From contig JAFCMP010000002.1 of assembly GCA_017506865.1 (NCBI GenBank), positions 1,240,001-1,304,000 of the forward strand: a stretch of DNA of 64,000 nt, read 5' to 3'. This document shows positions 24,130 through 36,100 of the stretch, piece by piece (within the stretch, counting starts at the first letter, position 1; each line of letters opens with the position of its first letter). The notes under the pieces are model-generated. The model did no database searches and was not told the origin of the DNA. It worked only from the letters and a program-made list of their open reading frames with translations. Origin of the DNA: Tribonema minus (lineage: Eukaryota > Sar > Xanthophyceae > Tribonematales > Tribonemataceae). Position numbers and translations under genes: made by a program.

Positions 24130-27100
24130 CTCCTCACGCGGCCCGTGCGCGGCGTCGCCGCCTCCATCGCCAGCACCTCGGACGCGCTGTCGCGGTGCTG
24201 CTCTGCTGCGCTCGCGCGCGCTGCCGCCGCCGCCGCAGCCGCTGCCGCCGCCGCAGCACGCTCTTCCGCCAGCTGCGCCTCCAGCGCCGCGCAGCGCTGG
24301 TGCAGGCGCTTCGCCTCCGTCTGCGCCTGGCGCGAGCGGCAGCATTGTCGGGACTTCAGTGGAGATGAAACTGAATGAAGCGGCAAGTAGGGGCTGCTAG
24401 CGCTGTTTTGCACAGTGGTCAGCTGCTCGCTGCTGCTTGGTGGCCATCGCGAATGCAGTGCGCTGAAATGTATGTGGTGCGGCGCCACATGTGGTCAGGC
24501 GCCCTTGCAGTGACACTTCCATACTTGAGTACAATGGCGCTTATGCTGCGATGACGTTGGACGTCTGCGTGTTGCGGCATGTCATACCCCTAACCCTCAT
24601 ACCAACAACCGCTTTCGCTTCGTCCTAATCTCATCAGCCAGGCTTTTGAAAGCTTCAAGCGAGTAGCTAAAAACTACTCAAGCACCTGCGCTGATGATAT
24701 CAGTAGTAATGGCCGTACCTGCGCTGCGATGGTCTCCGCATTCTCCGCCGCCACCGCCGCCGCGCCGCGCGCATCAATCAGCTCGCCGGTCGCCGTGGCC
24801 AGTGCGGACTCTAGCTCCTGGTACCTCAACTCCAGCAGCTTGTAGTCGCGCTGGTGCTGTTGCAGTTGCTGTTGAAGTTGCTCAACATGCTGTTGAAGTT
24901 GCTGATCGCTGGAGACGAGAGCGGGGGCCTGCGCCGCCTGGCACGGCGGCGGCGGCGACGGCATCGCGGTTTTGAGTCAGGGGTGTGCACTTTTTGCTCG
25001 TAGCAGCGCACGCATGTCGTGAATGGCAACCTCTACTTTGGTGTTTGCCGCCATACGCACCGCGTACGCATGTACGCAATCGGTTACGGAATCAGTGCGG
25101 CGTTCGCACGCGGCCGCTCGCTGCCCTGATCCTCTGCTCATGTATTGCTGCTCAACGCCCTCAACATCACCACAGCGTTTCGCCAGGTCGCCATCAGCCG
25201 TTGTCGATAACTGCGCTTTGGGCCTGCCAAGTTGATATCCACCAGAACAACTACTGAGCGCTGCCATCGGCACACGTGAAAACCGCCCTGCTGCTCTGTG
25301 GGCGCGGCCTCCGAGCCCCGTTCGCTGTCCATCTCTAGCTCTACGACCGGACGTGACATCAACCTCACCTCCAACTAAGTCGAACCTGACAGCTGCGAAC
25401 CAGATTTCGCATCAGTGCTCAGCACGCAGCCAGCTGGCTCGAGACACATTGTGCGCAAGCCACTAGTCAGCACTTCGATAATATGCCGTCAACAACGCTG
25501 GAGCCACACGCACTACTAACTCTAACCCTAACGCGCTGCGTCCCGCACCCCTCGCCAGCGCCGCGCACGAGCCCTCAGCCAGCACTTCAACTGTGCGCTG
25601 CCATCAACACTGCAGCTCTGTGCCCTGAGCACAAGTCAGCGCTGCGCCCAAGTCTCTAGTCAGAACTTCAACTGCACGCTGCTGCCGCCGCCGCCGCTGC
25701 GCGCTGCTGCCGCCGGCGTTGCGCGCACCTGCTGCGTGGGGCCCGCGCCGTCCTCCGAGTCAGGCTCGCTGCCCAGCTCCGACCCCCACCCCTCGCCCGC
25801 CCCCCCGTCTCCCTGCTGCTGCTGCTGCAGGCGCGACGCCTCCCGCGGCGACGCGGCCTCCATGGCGAGCACCGCCGCGGCGCTGTCCTCGCGCAGCACG
25901 TCCGGCCGCATCCACGCGTCGCCGGCCGCTGCCGCTGCTGCTGCGGCTGGCGCTGCGGCAGCAGCGGCGGCGGCGGTCGCGGCGGCCAGCGCAGCCTCTG
26001 ACACTGCCAGCTGCAGAAAGCAAGAGGTCCGTTGGCGTCAGGGAATGAGGCGGCGACAGCGGCGGCGGCAACGGCAGCTGCAGCGGCGGCGGCGGCAGCG
26101 GCGCGGCGGGCAGCAGCAGCGGCGAAGGCTGCAGCGGCCGCGGAGCGAGGTGCGCCCAACTGTCCCCCCAAAAGCAGCGCGGCGGTACTAGCCTCCTCAG
26201 AATGTTGAATGCCGGCCCGCAGCAACAGCTGCAGCAGGAGTGGCCAGTACATTTGGCCCTAACCCAGACCCCAGCCCTAGGGTGCATTAACTGCGCCACA
26301 GCAGCCGGTATATGCTCTCACACGCCCTCACGCACGTCGACAAGCACACATTCAAGGAAAGTCCACAACCAATACATACATACCTGCTCCTCGAGCTCCA
26401 CGACGCGCAGCAGCAGCCCTAACCCCAACCCTAACCCTAAGCCCTAACCCCTACCCCAAGGAAAGACAACAGATACCTACGTACCTGCTCCTCAAGCTCC
26501 ACGACGCGCAGCAGCAGCGCCTCCGCCTCCAGGCGCGCATCCGCGGCAGCGGCCTCCGCGGCGGCGCGCTGTGCATCCGCCGCCTCTGCTGCTGAGCGCT
26601 GCTCATCCGCTGCCGCCGCTGCGGCGCGCTGCGCGTCGGCCAGCTGCGCCGCTGCCGCCGCGAGCGCTGCCTCCAGGTCGCGACAGCGCTGCTGCTGCAC
26701 GCGTTGGGTGGGAGGGCAGAGAGTTTCGGAGTGAGACTCTGGGCTCTCTGGGTCTGGTGCTGACGCGGCAGCGGGGCGGGCGCCGAGGATCGGGCGACAT
26801 GCGCTACGTTGGGGGCAGACTTGCGGGAGGTACAGCGGCGGGACGGCGGCGTTGCACATTGGCGGCAGCTGCTGCAGGGAATCCGTCGTAAAGTGCATTA
26901 TACATACTCATGGTCTGGTCTTCCTCCGTGCTGCGCGATAGATCAGCGCCGCGTCACAACCATAAGCTCGAATCTCTTCGCACGCTTTCGGCATGCGCGC
27001 CCACGACGCGGGCGCGAGCTCAACACCGCAGTCAGCCCCACCGCCATCGCGTTAGCGCCTCTGACGCCGCTGTTTAGGTCAGAGCTGCGCACTCGAGCTC

Positions 27101-30100
27101 AAGCGCGGCCACAGCCTCCGCCAGATCAGGTTTTATTGATCATGTGAATAAGGCCCAGAGGCCACAATGAGCGAACCGCCCCGTCGCAGACGGCCCGCCA
27201 GGGCCCGCCAGCGTCGAATATTTCCACAAGTGCATGACCTAAAAGCATATGTTGACCGCGTGCATCGTTTGCATATGACACCCCTAGGATCGAGCTCCGC
27301 ATTGTTTGCACCCCCACATGACACCGCGGCGGCCACGACACACAGCATCGCAACCCAACCCACCAGCAGCACCGCGTCACCGCCGCCGTCAGCGCCGCCG
27401 GCATCAATGTCGAGGTCAGAGCCCCACCCATCGCCCTCGCCCTTGAGCGCTGCCGCAGCCTCCTCCATGGCCACCACGCGCGACGCGCTGTCCCGGTGGC
27501 TGCTGCCGCGCATGAGCGCAGCATCGCCGCCGCCACCGCCGCCGGGCGCAGCCGCCGCCGCTTCCGCCGCCGCCGCCGCCAGCGCCGCGCGCGCCTCAGA
27601 CTGCTGCGCGGCCATCTGCGCCGCCTCTGCCGCTGCTGCCGCCGGCGCTGCCGCTGCCGCCTCCGATAGCGCTGTGCGCGCCTGCGACAGCTGCGCGGTC
27701 AGCGCGTGAGCGTCCGCATCGAGCACTGCCACGCGCTGCTGCAGCGCGTCCTCGGCAGCGCTCGCGGCGGCGGCGGCACCGCGCGCGTCCAGCAGCTCCT
27801 CCGTGGCGGCGCTCAGCGCGGACTCGAGGTCTGCGGCGCGCTGCTGCAGCACCCGCAGCTGCTGCTGCGCGCGCTGCTGCTCTTCCGCCGCGGCGCTCAG
27901 CTCGGCCTCGAGGTCTGCGGCGCGCTGCTGCTGTGCCTGCAGCTGCTGCTCGGCGCGCTGGCGCTCTTCCGCGGCGGCGCTCAGCTCGGCCTCCAGCTCA
28001 ACCGAGCGCTGCTGCAGCTGGCGCGCCTCCTGTTCAGAGCGCTGCTGCTGCTCCTGCGCTGCGCCCAGGGCAGCGTCGAGCTCCGCGCAGCGCTGCTGCA
28101 GCCGCCGCTCCGCGTCGGCGGCAGCGCTCAGCGCCGCTGTCAGCTCGTCAGTCACCTGCTGCGCCGCGCTCTTGGAGCGCTGCTGCTCCTCTGCAGCGCG
28201 GCTCAGTGCGGCCTCCAGCTCCGCGCGGCGCTGCTGCAGCTCGACGTGCTGCTGCTGCTGCTGCTGCTGCGGCGGCGGCGCGGCAGACTCCATCGTCAGC
28301 ACCTCCGCCGCGCTGTCCTGGTATGCATGACTGCCGCCGCCGTCGCCGCCGCTGCTGCCAGTCATCCACGCATCATCGCCGGCGGGGGTCGTCGCGGCGG
28401 CAGCGGCGGAAGCGAAGGCATCGCTGGCGGCAGCTGCGGCGGCCGCCGAGGCGCTGGTCAGCGCCGCGTTGGCTTCGGACAGCTGCGCCGCGAGCTCATG
28501 AGCCTGCGCCGCCACGCAGTTGAAGTTGAAGTAATGCATCAGCGCTCCGCAACGTAAGTGCTTCAGCGGGGGGGGGGGCTGCGGAATCGTGGACGCGAAC
28601 GAGGCGTACCGGCTGCTGATGCGCGTGCGCATCGCAGCCACGCACTACCGCAGACCTTACTGTGTGCTCGACACACCTGCTGCTCCAGCTCCACAACGCG
28701 CCGCCGCAGCGCCTTGCGCTCGCCCTCGTTAACCTCTGACCCTAACGCTGACCCTGACCTCATGCTAACTCTGACTCAAGCCCTGACCCTAACCCTAACC
28801 CTGACCCTCATTGGCTCCGCCTTGCCTCGCCCTTGCTCAACTTCTCACCAAACTATACCCCTGATGCTGACCCCAACCCTACTTCCGACGCAAGTGCCCC
28901 CGCCACCGCCGTCGCTTCTGTTAGGCCATGATACGGCAACACCAGCTCTGACAACCACTTCACAAGGGAAGCGAACCGCGCCTGCAACCGCGACTAGCAT
29001 CTCGCCACGCAACATGCACACTGCACGCCGACATGCAAACCTCATCCCGCGTTCGCCGCACCTGCTGCTCCAGCTCTGCAACGCGCCGCCGCAGCGCCTC
29101 CGCCTCCTCCCGTGCCTCCGCCGCCGCCGCCTCCGCTGCCGCCGCCGCCGCTGCGGCGCCGCGCGAGCGCTCCGCCTCCGCCGCGATCGCCGCCGCGTCC
29201 GACGCCAGCGCGGCGGCTGCGGCGCCCTCTGCCTGCGCTGCGGCGCTGAGCGCTGACTCGAGCTCCGCGCAGCGCTGCCGCGCGTGCGCGAGCTGCACGC
29301 CCTGCGCGCGCAGCTCCTCCGACTGGTGCTGCGCGTGCTGGAGGTGCTGCAGCTGCTGCTGCTGCTGCTGCGCCGGCGGCAGAGCCTGCGGGGCGCGGCC
29401 GCGGCGGCAATGTCGATGAGCGTCGCTGCGGAGGAAGGGTTTTGCCTGCTGCGGAGCGCCGCTGGCGATCAATGCATGAATGTGAAGGAAAGAACCAGCC
29501 ATGGCTGCAGCGCTGCACGCATCAAGGCTTGCCCCCAACCCCAAAACCCATCCTTGCAGACACTCGATCGCAATCAGCACAAGCAACCGCGCACCTGAGA
29601 TGCAGGCTCCGCGCCGCTGTCGATCTCGACATCCGAATCCCAACCATCAGCTGAGCGTTGCTGCTGCTGCAGCACCGCGGCCTCCACCGCGACCACTGCC
29701 GATGCGCTCTCGCCGCGCATCCACGAGTTGTCCGCACCCGAGTCCGCCGCTGCTGTTGCTGCTGCTGCTGCCGCCGCGGCGGCGGAGGATGCGCCCGCCA
29801 GCGCCGCGTTCGCGTCGGACAGCTGCGGAGCGATCGCGCAGTGTGCGTGCGAGTGCGTGAGTGTGTCTGCAGTGTATGCGTGTCTGTGTGGGTGGGTGTA
29901 ATGTAGCATGTGGTTTGTGTGTGCGTGTGTGTGCGCAACATGTGTATGTGTGTGTGTGTGTGTGTGTGTTGTGTGTGTGTGTTTGAGACAAGCACGGCGT
30001 GCCTGTACGCGCGCGACTATACATACATACATGTTGAGGTGATGTAGATGCTTCTTCGCAGTTGACGGTGGCGTGCCCAGACCAGCACGATATCTACAAG

Positions 30101-33100
30101 CTGCTGGCACTGCTGGCGCCGCAGTCACAGCGCATGCATTGGACTAACCCAGACCCTAACTTGACCCAAGCCAAACCCTAAGGTCGCACTTGCGCCCACA
30201 GCGCCCATGCGCGTTCACACTGCAAGAGCGCGTACACATGCTCAGACACATCATGCGAGCGCCTACGGTCCACGAGCAGGGTTTGAATTAGGGCAAGGCT
30301 TAACGTACCCTAGGCGCTCGCGTATTTGTGCCGTCTGCGCAGCGACACAAGCCATCTGCGCATGAGTAGCGCGCAGGTGCCTCCACCGCTGCAGCGCGCG
30401 CGCCGCTGCGCAACTGAACGCATTTATGAACACACACAGACACGCACCACAAGTGAGTGAGCGCATGCGCCCCGCCACGTGCCGCAACAACGCGCTGGCA
30501 ACACACTCCCAGACATCATCTGCAGCGCTTGCGCAAGGGATGCCAGCTGCACTGCTTCGATGAAGTTCCACAAACTTCAACATGTGCGCCGCTGCTGCCT
30601 GACCCTAGCCCTGACCCTGAACCTCAATTGTGCTGTCGCCATGCGCGCAAGCACATCACAAGCTGACGCACACTGCATCGCATCCGCCGCACCTGCTGCT
30701 GCAGCTCCGCGACGCGCTGCTGCAGCGCCTCATTATCCGCCTTCGCCGCCGCCGCCGCCGCTTCCGACGCCGCCGCCGCCTCCGCCGCTGCTGCCGCGCG
30801 CGCGCCCTCCGCCGCCAGCGCCTCCTCGTCCGACGCCAGCGCGGCAGCGGCGGCGGTGCTTGCTTGCGCTGCCGCCACCATGACGCCTTCGAAGTCGGCC
30901 TGCGCGCGGGCCTGGGCAGAGTCAGAGTCAGAGTCAGGGTCAGAGTCAGCACTGACGCCTTCGACGTCGGCCTGGGCGCGGGCCTGGTCAGAGTCAGAGT
31001 CGGGGTCAGAGTCAGCACAGCCGCCATGACGCCTTCGACGTCGGCTTTTGCGCGGGCCTGGACAGAGTCGGAGTCAGAGTCGTGGTCAGTGTCCCGCGAG
31101 CTCCGCCTCCAGCGCCGCCGCGTGCTGCGCAAGCAACGATGAATAACTCGCAAACCTCGCAAACACTAGGCAAAAATCCACGCAAACTAGCGCATACTCT
31201 CAAAGTAGTAGTGACTGCTGTAACCGAGTACGGCGCGGTTGTGCGTCTCACCGTCGCTGCCTCCGCGCGCTGCGCCGCCGCCGCGAGCTCCGCCTCCAGC
31301 GCCGCCGCGCACTGTGCGAGTAGGTCGCGCTCCGTACACAACAGCAAATGACTCGTGAACCTCGCAAACACCAGACGAAAATCCATGCAAACCAGAGCAT
31401 GCTTCCAACTAAAAGTGACCGCTGTAACCGCCGCACCCGGCTACGACGTCTCACCGTCGCCGCCTCCGCACGCTGCGCCGCCGCCGCGAGCTCCGCCTCC
31501 AGCGCCGCGACGCGCTGCGCGAGCGCGTCGCGCTCCGCCTCCGTCGCCTCCGCCAGGCACTGCGTGCGCGCCAGCTCATCGGCCACCGCGCTGAGCTCGA
31601 GCTCGAGCTGCGCGATCCTGGCGTCCGCAGCGGGCGGTGGCGGCAGCAGCAGCGGTGGCGGCGGCAGCGGCGGCGCGTCCGCAGGAGGCTGTGGGGTTGC
31701 AGGAGCAAGGGCCGGGCGGCGAGAGCGTCGATGCTGAGCGCTGGTGGTGACGAGGGTGCCATGCGGCGAGGGTTTCGTGCAGTTTTATCAAAATGGTTAG
31801 CGGACGGCGGCGGCGGCGGCGCCAGCGGCAGCGGCAGCGGCGGCGGCAGAGGCGGCGTATTTGCAGGAGGCTGTGGCGGTGCAGGAGCAATGGTGGGCGG
31901 CGAGAGCGGCGATGCTAAGCGCTGCTGCCGGCGAGGGTGCCATGCAGTGAGGGTTTCGTGGTTTTTATGCAGTATCATTGAAAGGTCAACCGGAAGGACT
32001 TGAGGGCTGCAGCGCCGCTGATACTGGGAGCAGCATGTCAATCGCTCAACACACAACAACATGAAATCAATAATACATATCCGCAAATTTAGGGGCCCTT
32101 GTCGCCGCCTTCTGAAACTGTGCTTCGCCGCAAACGCAAAGAGTCGCTGAGTCGCTGGACATGAGCGGGCCATGTCTCGCACTCTTGCCGTGCCTTCACT
32201 CCTGCATGCAATACGCGCATTGCAACCGACTTGGTTGCTCCTTCAAGAAACGCAACCTGCTGCTCCCATGTGCGCTGTCAGGCTCCTGGTGTGTGCAGAA
32301 CAGCACAGAGTACAGTGCGTGCGCTACATGTGTGCTCATCGCAAGCAACCGCCCCCAACGCTGCTGCTAAATCAAGCACTGAGCACTGCCACACCTGCTC
32401 GCCGACGGAGAACGCGTCCCCCTCGCTCCCCCCCGAGAAGTCCCAGCCATCGCGCGCGGCGCCGCTGCCGCGCGCTGCTGCTCCCGCCGGCGCCGCTGGT
32501 GCCGCTGCACCTTCCGCCGCCTGCTGCCCGCCGCCCATCCAGTCGTCGTCGCCGCCGCCGCTGCCGCCGCCAGCAAACAGCGCCGCAGCCGCCTGCGGAG
32601 CGTTGTCGCCAAACAGCGCCGCAGCGGCAGCGGCAGCCTGCGGCGGCGCAATGGCAGCAGCATCACCCGCTCCCGCCGTTGGTTCGCTGGTGCCCGATGG
32701 GCGCTGCTGCTGCTGCTGCGCAAGCTGCTGCTCCAGCTCTGCCACACGCTGCCGCAGCGCCGCCACCGCCTCCGCAGTATCGGCCGAGGCTGCTGCGGCG
32801 GCGGCGGCGGGCGCGGCGGGGGCGGCGGCAGCGGCGAGCTCGGCGCGCATCGCGGCGGCGTCAGCGTCGGCGCTGCGCGCTGCGGCCAGCGCGCGCTCGA
32901 GGTCGTCGAGAAGCTGCTGCTCCAGGTTGTATGCGTCGTCCCGCGCCTCGGCAGCCTCCGCCTCCACCTGCGGCGCGATAACAGCATTGACAGAAATCAA
33001 GCTGTTTCACCAAAATCATCATCTGTGGGCCGCTCACGCAAGTCGCACCGCGCTCGCAGCCGCATCAGCCGACACATTCAAAAACACACTTTCAAACCCC

Positions 33101-36100
33101 AATAGTGGTGCTGCTGAGCCATGCACACCAACCACTATTGCTTGCCTGCGCCAGGGCGTCGCGCGCCGCCGCCAGTTGCGCCCCAAGCGCCGCCGCATGC
33201 GCAGCGCCCGCCGCTGCAGCCTGCTGCGCCGCCTCGAGCTCCGCACGCAGCGCCTCCGCGGCGCCGCGCGCTTCAGCAGCATCGGCCTGCGCCGCGTTGA
33301 GCGCTGCCCCTAACTCCACGCAGCGCTGCTCAGCATCGCCTGCAGCGGCAGCGTCGCCGGCGCCGGCATCACGCGCAGCAGCACCAGCGAGCTCGGCGCG
33401 CAGCTCGTCGACCTGCGCCGCCGCCGCCGCGTGCCCGGCCCGTGCCTGCTCGCACTGCTGCTGCCACTCGGCGGCGGTCGCCTCACCGGCAGCGGCGGCG
33501 GCGGCAGCGGCGACGCGAGTAGTATCCAGCTCCGTGCGCAGGGCGCTGGCATCCGCAACCGCCACGGCCTGCGCCGCCTCCAGCTGCTGGCACTGCTGCT
33601 GCCACTGCCGTGCAGCGTCCGCCGCCTCGCCGCTGCCGCTGCGCGCGGCGTCGAGCTCGGAGCGCAGCCGCGCGGCGGCGGCGTCGGCGGCGTCTGCGCG
33701 TTGCGCCGCCGCCGCCGCCGCCGCGCGTGCCGTCTCCGCCTCCTCCCGCAGCGCGCCGGCCGCCGCGCTGGCCTGCTGAGCGTCGCTGCGCGCGCACTCG
33801 AGCGCGGCGCCGAGCTCCGCGCGCACAGCATCGAGCTCGTCGCGCGCCTGCTGCAGCTGTGCGCGCAGCGCGTCCGCGTCGCCGCGCGCGGCCTCGGCGG
33901 CAGCGGCGGCAGCAGCGGCAGCGGCGTTGTTCACCTGCGCCACTTCCGCGCGCGCCGCCTCCGCCTCGCGACGCGCGTCCGCCAGCTGCGCCGCCATCGC
34001 CGCCGCCGCCGCGGCGCGCGCCTCGTCGGCGGCCGCCGCCGCCGCGGCGCGCGCCTCGTCGGCGGCCGCCGCCGCCGCGGCTGCCGCAGCGTCGCGCTCC
34101 GCCAGCGCGCGCTGCGCCTCCTCGCGCGCCTGCGCCACAAGCGCCTCCGCCTCTCTGCGCGCCGACGCCGCCGCGGCCTCTGCGTCTGCGCGCACCGTCA
34201 CCGCCGCCGCCTCCGCCGCCGCCGCCGCAGCGCGCGCTGCGGCGTCCGCCTGCGCCTGCGCGGCGCGCAGCGCGGCGTCGCTCTCGCGCAGCGACTCGAG
34301 GTCCGCGGCGGCGGCGGCGGCGATGGCGCGTGCGCCGCCGCCGCTGGCCTCCTCGTCGACCAGCGCGCGGAGCATCGCGAGCGCCGCCTCCTGCTCCACC
34401 GCCTGCATACCATGACGCACCGAGCAGCAATGCTGTTACCGCGTACATGTGGTGACCGTGGCCGCACATGTTGAGTGTGCTGCCGGGAGGAAGCACCGCA
34501 GTCGTGGAATGCGCCAGCTTGATCGGTGCTTGACGCAAGCGGCGGCGCTGCGGCAGATGCTGCTGTGTCTTGCGAACGGCAGCAGGCCTAGCAGTGACCT
34601 TGCTGCACCGCGCCTGACTGATGGGGGGTCTGCTTGCTCGTGACGGCATGCCTAAAGCTTATCCTAGCCCTAACCCTAACTCCACGGTGCAAGCTGGGTG
34701 AGTGTGAGCATGCTAACTGCAAGTGGGATGTCATGCAGCACCAAGGCCGCAGTGCGCGCCCGCATCAGCACCTCCAGGGGGTAGGTATGTTGGCTGCAAC
34801 TCTCATCACACGTACCTTATAGCCACACACTTTCAATGGCAAATGCTGACATGTATGCAATGTGCAGATGCGATAATCCCATGGTGCCAGAGTGCTCAGC
34901 CCCCCCCCCCTCTTCTGTGTGGTGCATTGCCACGTTGACGAGTCACTCGCAGGGCTGGTGCAGTTCAACTGCGTCTGAATCAAAAACATGCCAGGAGACG
35001 CCTAGACCGTACCTACATGCAGCTCTGTTTTACGAGCTACAATTTTACGACATTGGCAGCGTGGCTCTCGCACCTGGGCAGACAGCAGCGCCACGTGCGC
35101 CTCCACGGCGTCAATCGCCTCGCCGCCGCCGCCGGCCACATCCGCGCCCGTCGCCGCCGCCAGCGCCGCGACCCTCTCCCGCAGCGCCGCCGCCTCCGCA
35201 GCAGCGGCAGCAGCGGCGCCGCCGCCGCCGTCGCGCGCGCGCGCCGCCAGCTCGCGCACCGCCGCCGCCAGGTCCCGCTGCGGCGCCGCTGCCGCCGCCG
35301 CGCCGCCAGAGGCCGGCGGGCTCTCCTGCCAGCCCCAGCCGGCATCGGGGTCGCTCGCTGTTTCAGCGGCAGCATCGACGGCGGCGGCGACGGCGGCGAG
35401 CGCGGCGTGCAGCGCGTCGGCGCCCGCCTGCGCGCGCTCGCGCTCGCCGCGCAGCGCGAGGATGAGCGCGTCGCTCTCGCGCTGCTGCTCCGCGAAGTGC
35501 GCGTATGCGGCGTCGCCGGACTCGAGCGCGGCGACGCGCGCGCGCAGTTCCTGCGCCGACCACGCGAGCGCGTTGTTCTGCGCCTGCATCTGCGCCACCT
35601 GCGCACAGTTGCGGACGGCGCGGCAGCGGCGGCGGCGGCGGCGGCGGTCAGGGTGCGCACGGCAGTGTTATCATCGCCGTCGAGCCGCGTGTGACCTGTG
35701 AGCGCGATTGTTGGGATTGTTGGCGCGGCGGCGGCGGCGGCAGCGGCAGCGGCAGCGGCGGCGGCAGCGGCGGCGGCAGCGGCGGTCAAGGCGCGCGCGC
35801 GGCGGTCTCAGCGGTTCCGTTGCGCGGGGTCGCGGATGCGCGGCAGGCGGCCGCAGCGGCAGCAGTGGCGTGCGGCGGCGGCGGGAAATGCGTGTCCATG
35901 GGGAGGTGCGCGAGTCGGCGACGTGCGACGTGCAGGCCGCAGCGCTGAGCGCTGACAGCGGTACCTACATACATACCCTGGCCGCTTCAGGTGCCGCACG
36001 CCGCGGTTGTTGGGCACTGACAGCGATGCCTGCATACGCTCTGGCAGCTTGACACGACGTTGCCGCCGTGCTGACGATTGACGGCGGACATGTGCACCTT

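Noticed and set aside
29882-29992. GT-rich tract as a regulatory element
   Set aside because: It is an ordinary microsatellite within an intron, with no positional link to a promoter.
35600-35960. An extra exon of the giant gene (open Ala-rich frame with a DGDDNTAV segment)
   Set aside because: Available acceptors and donors do not give a phase that joins exons 2 and 3.
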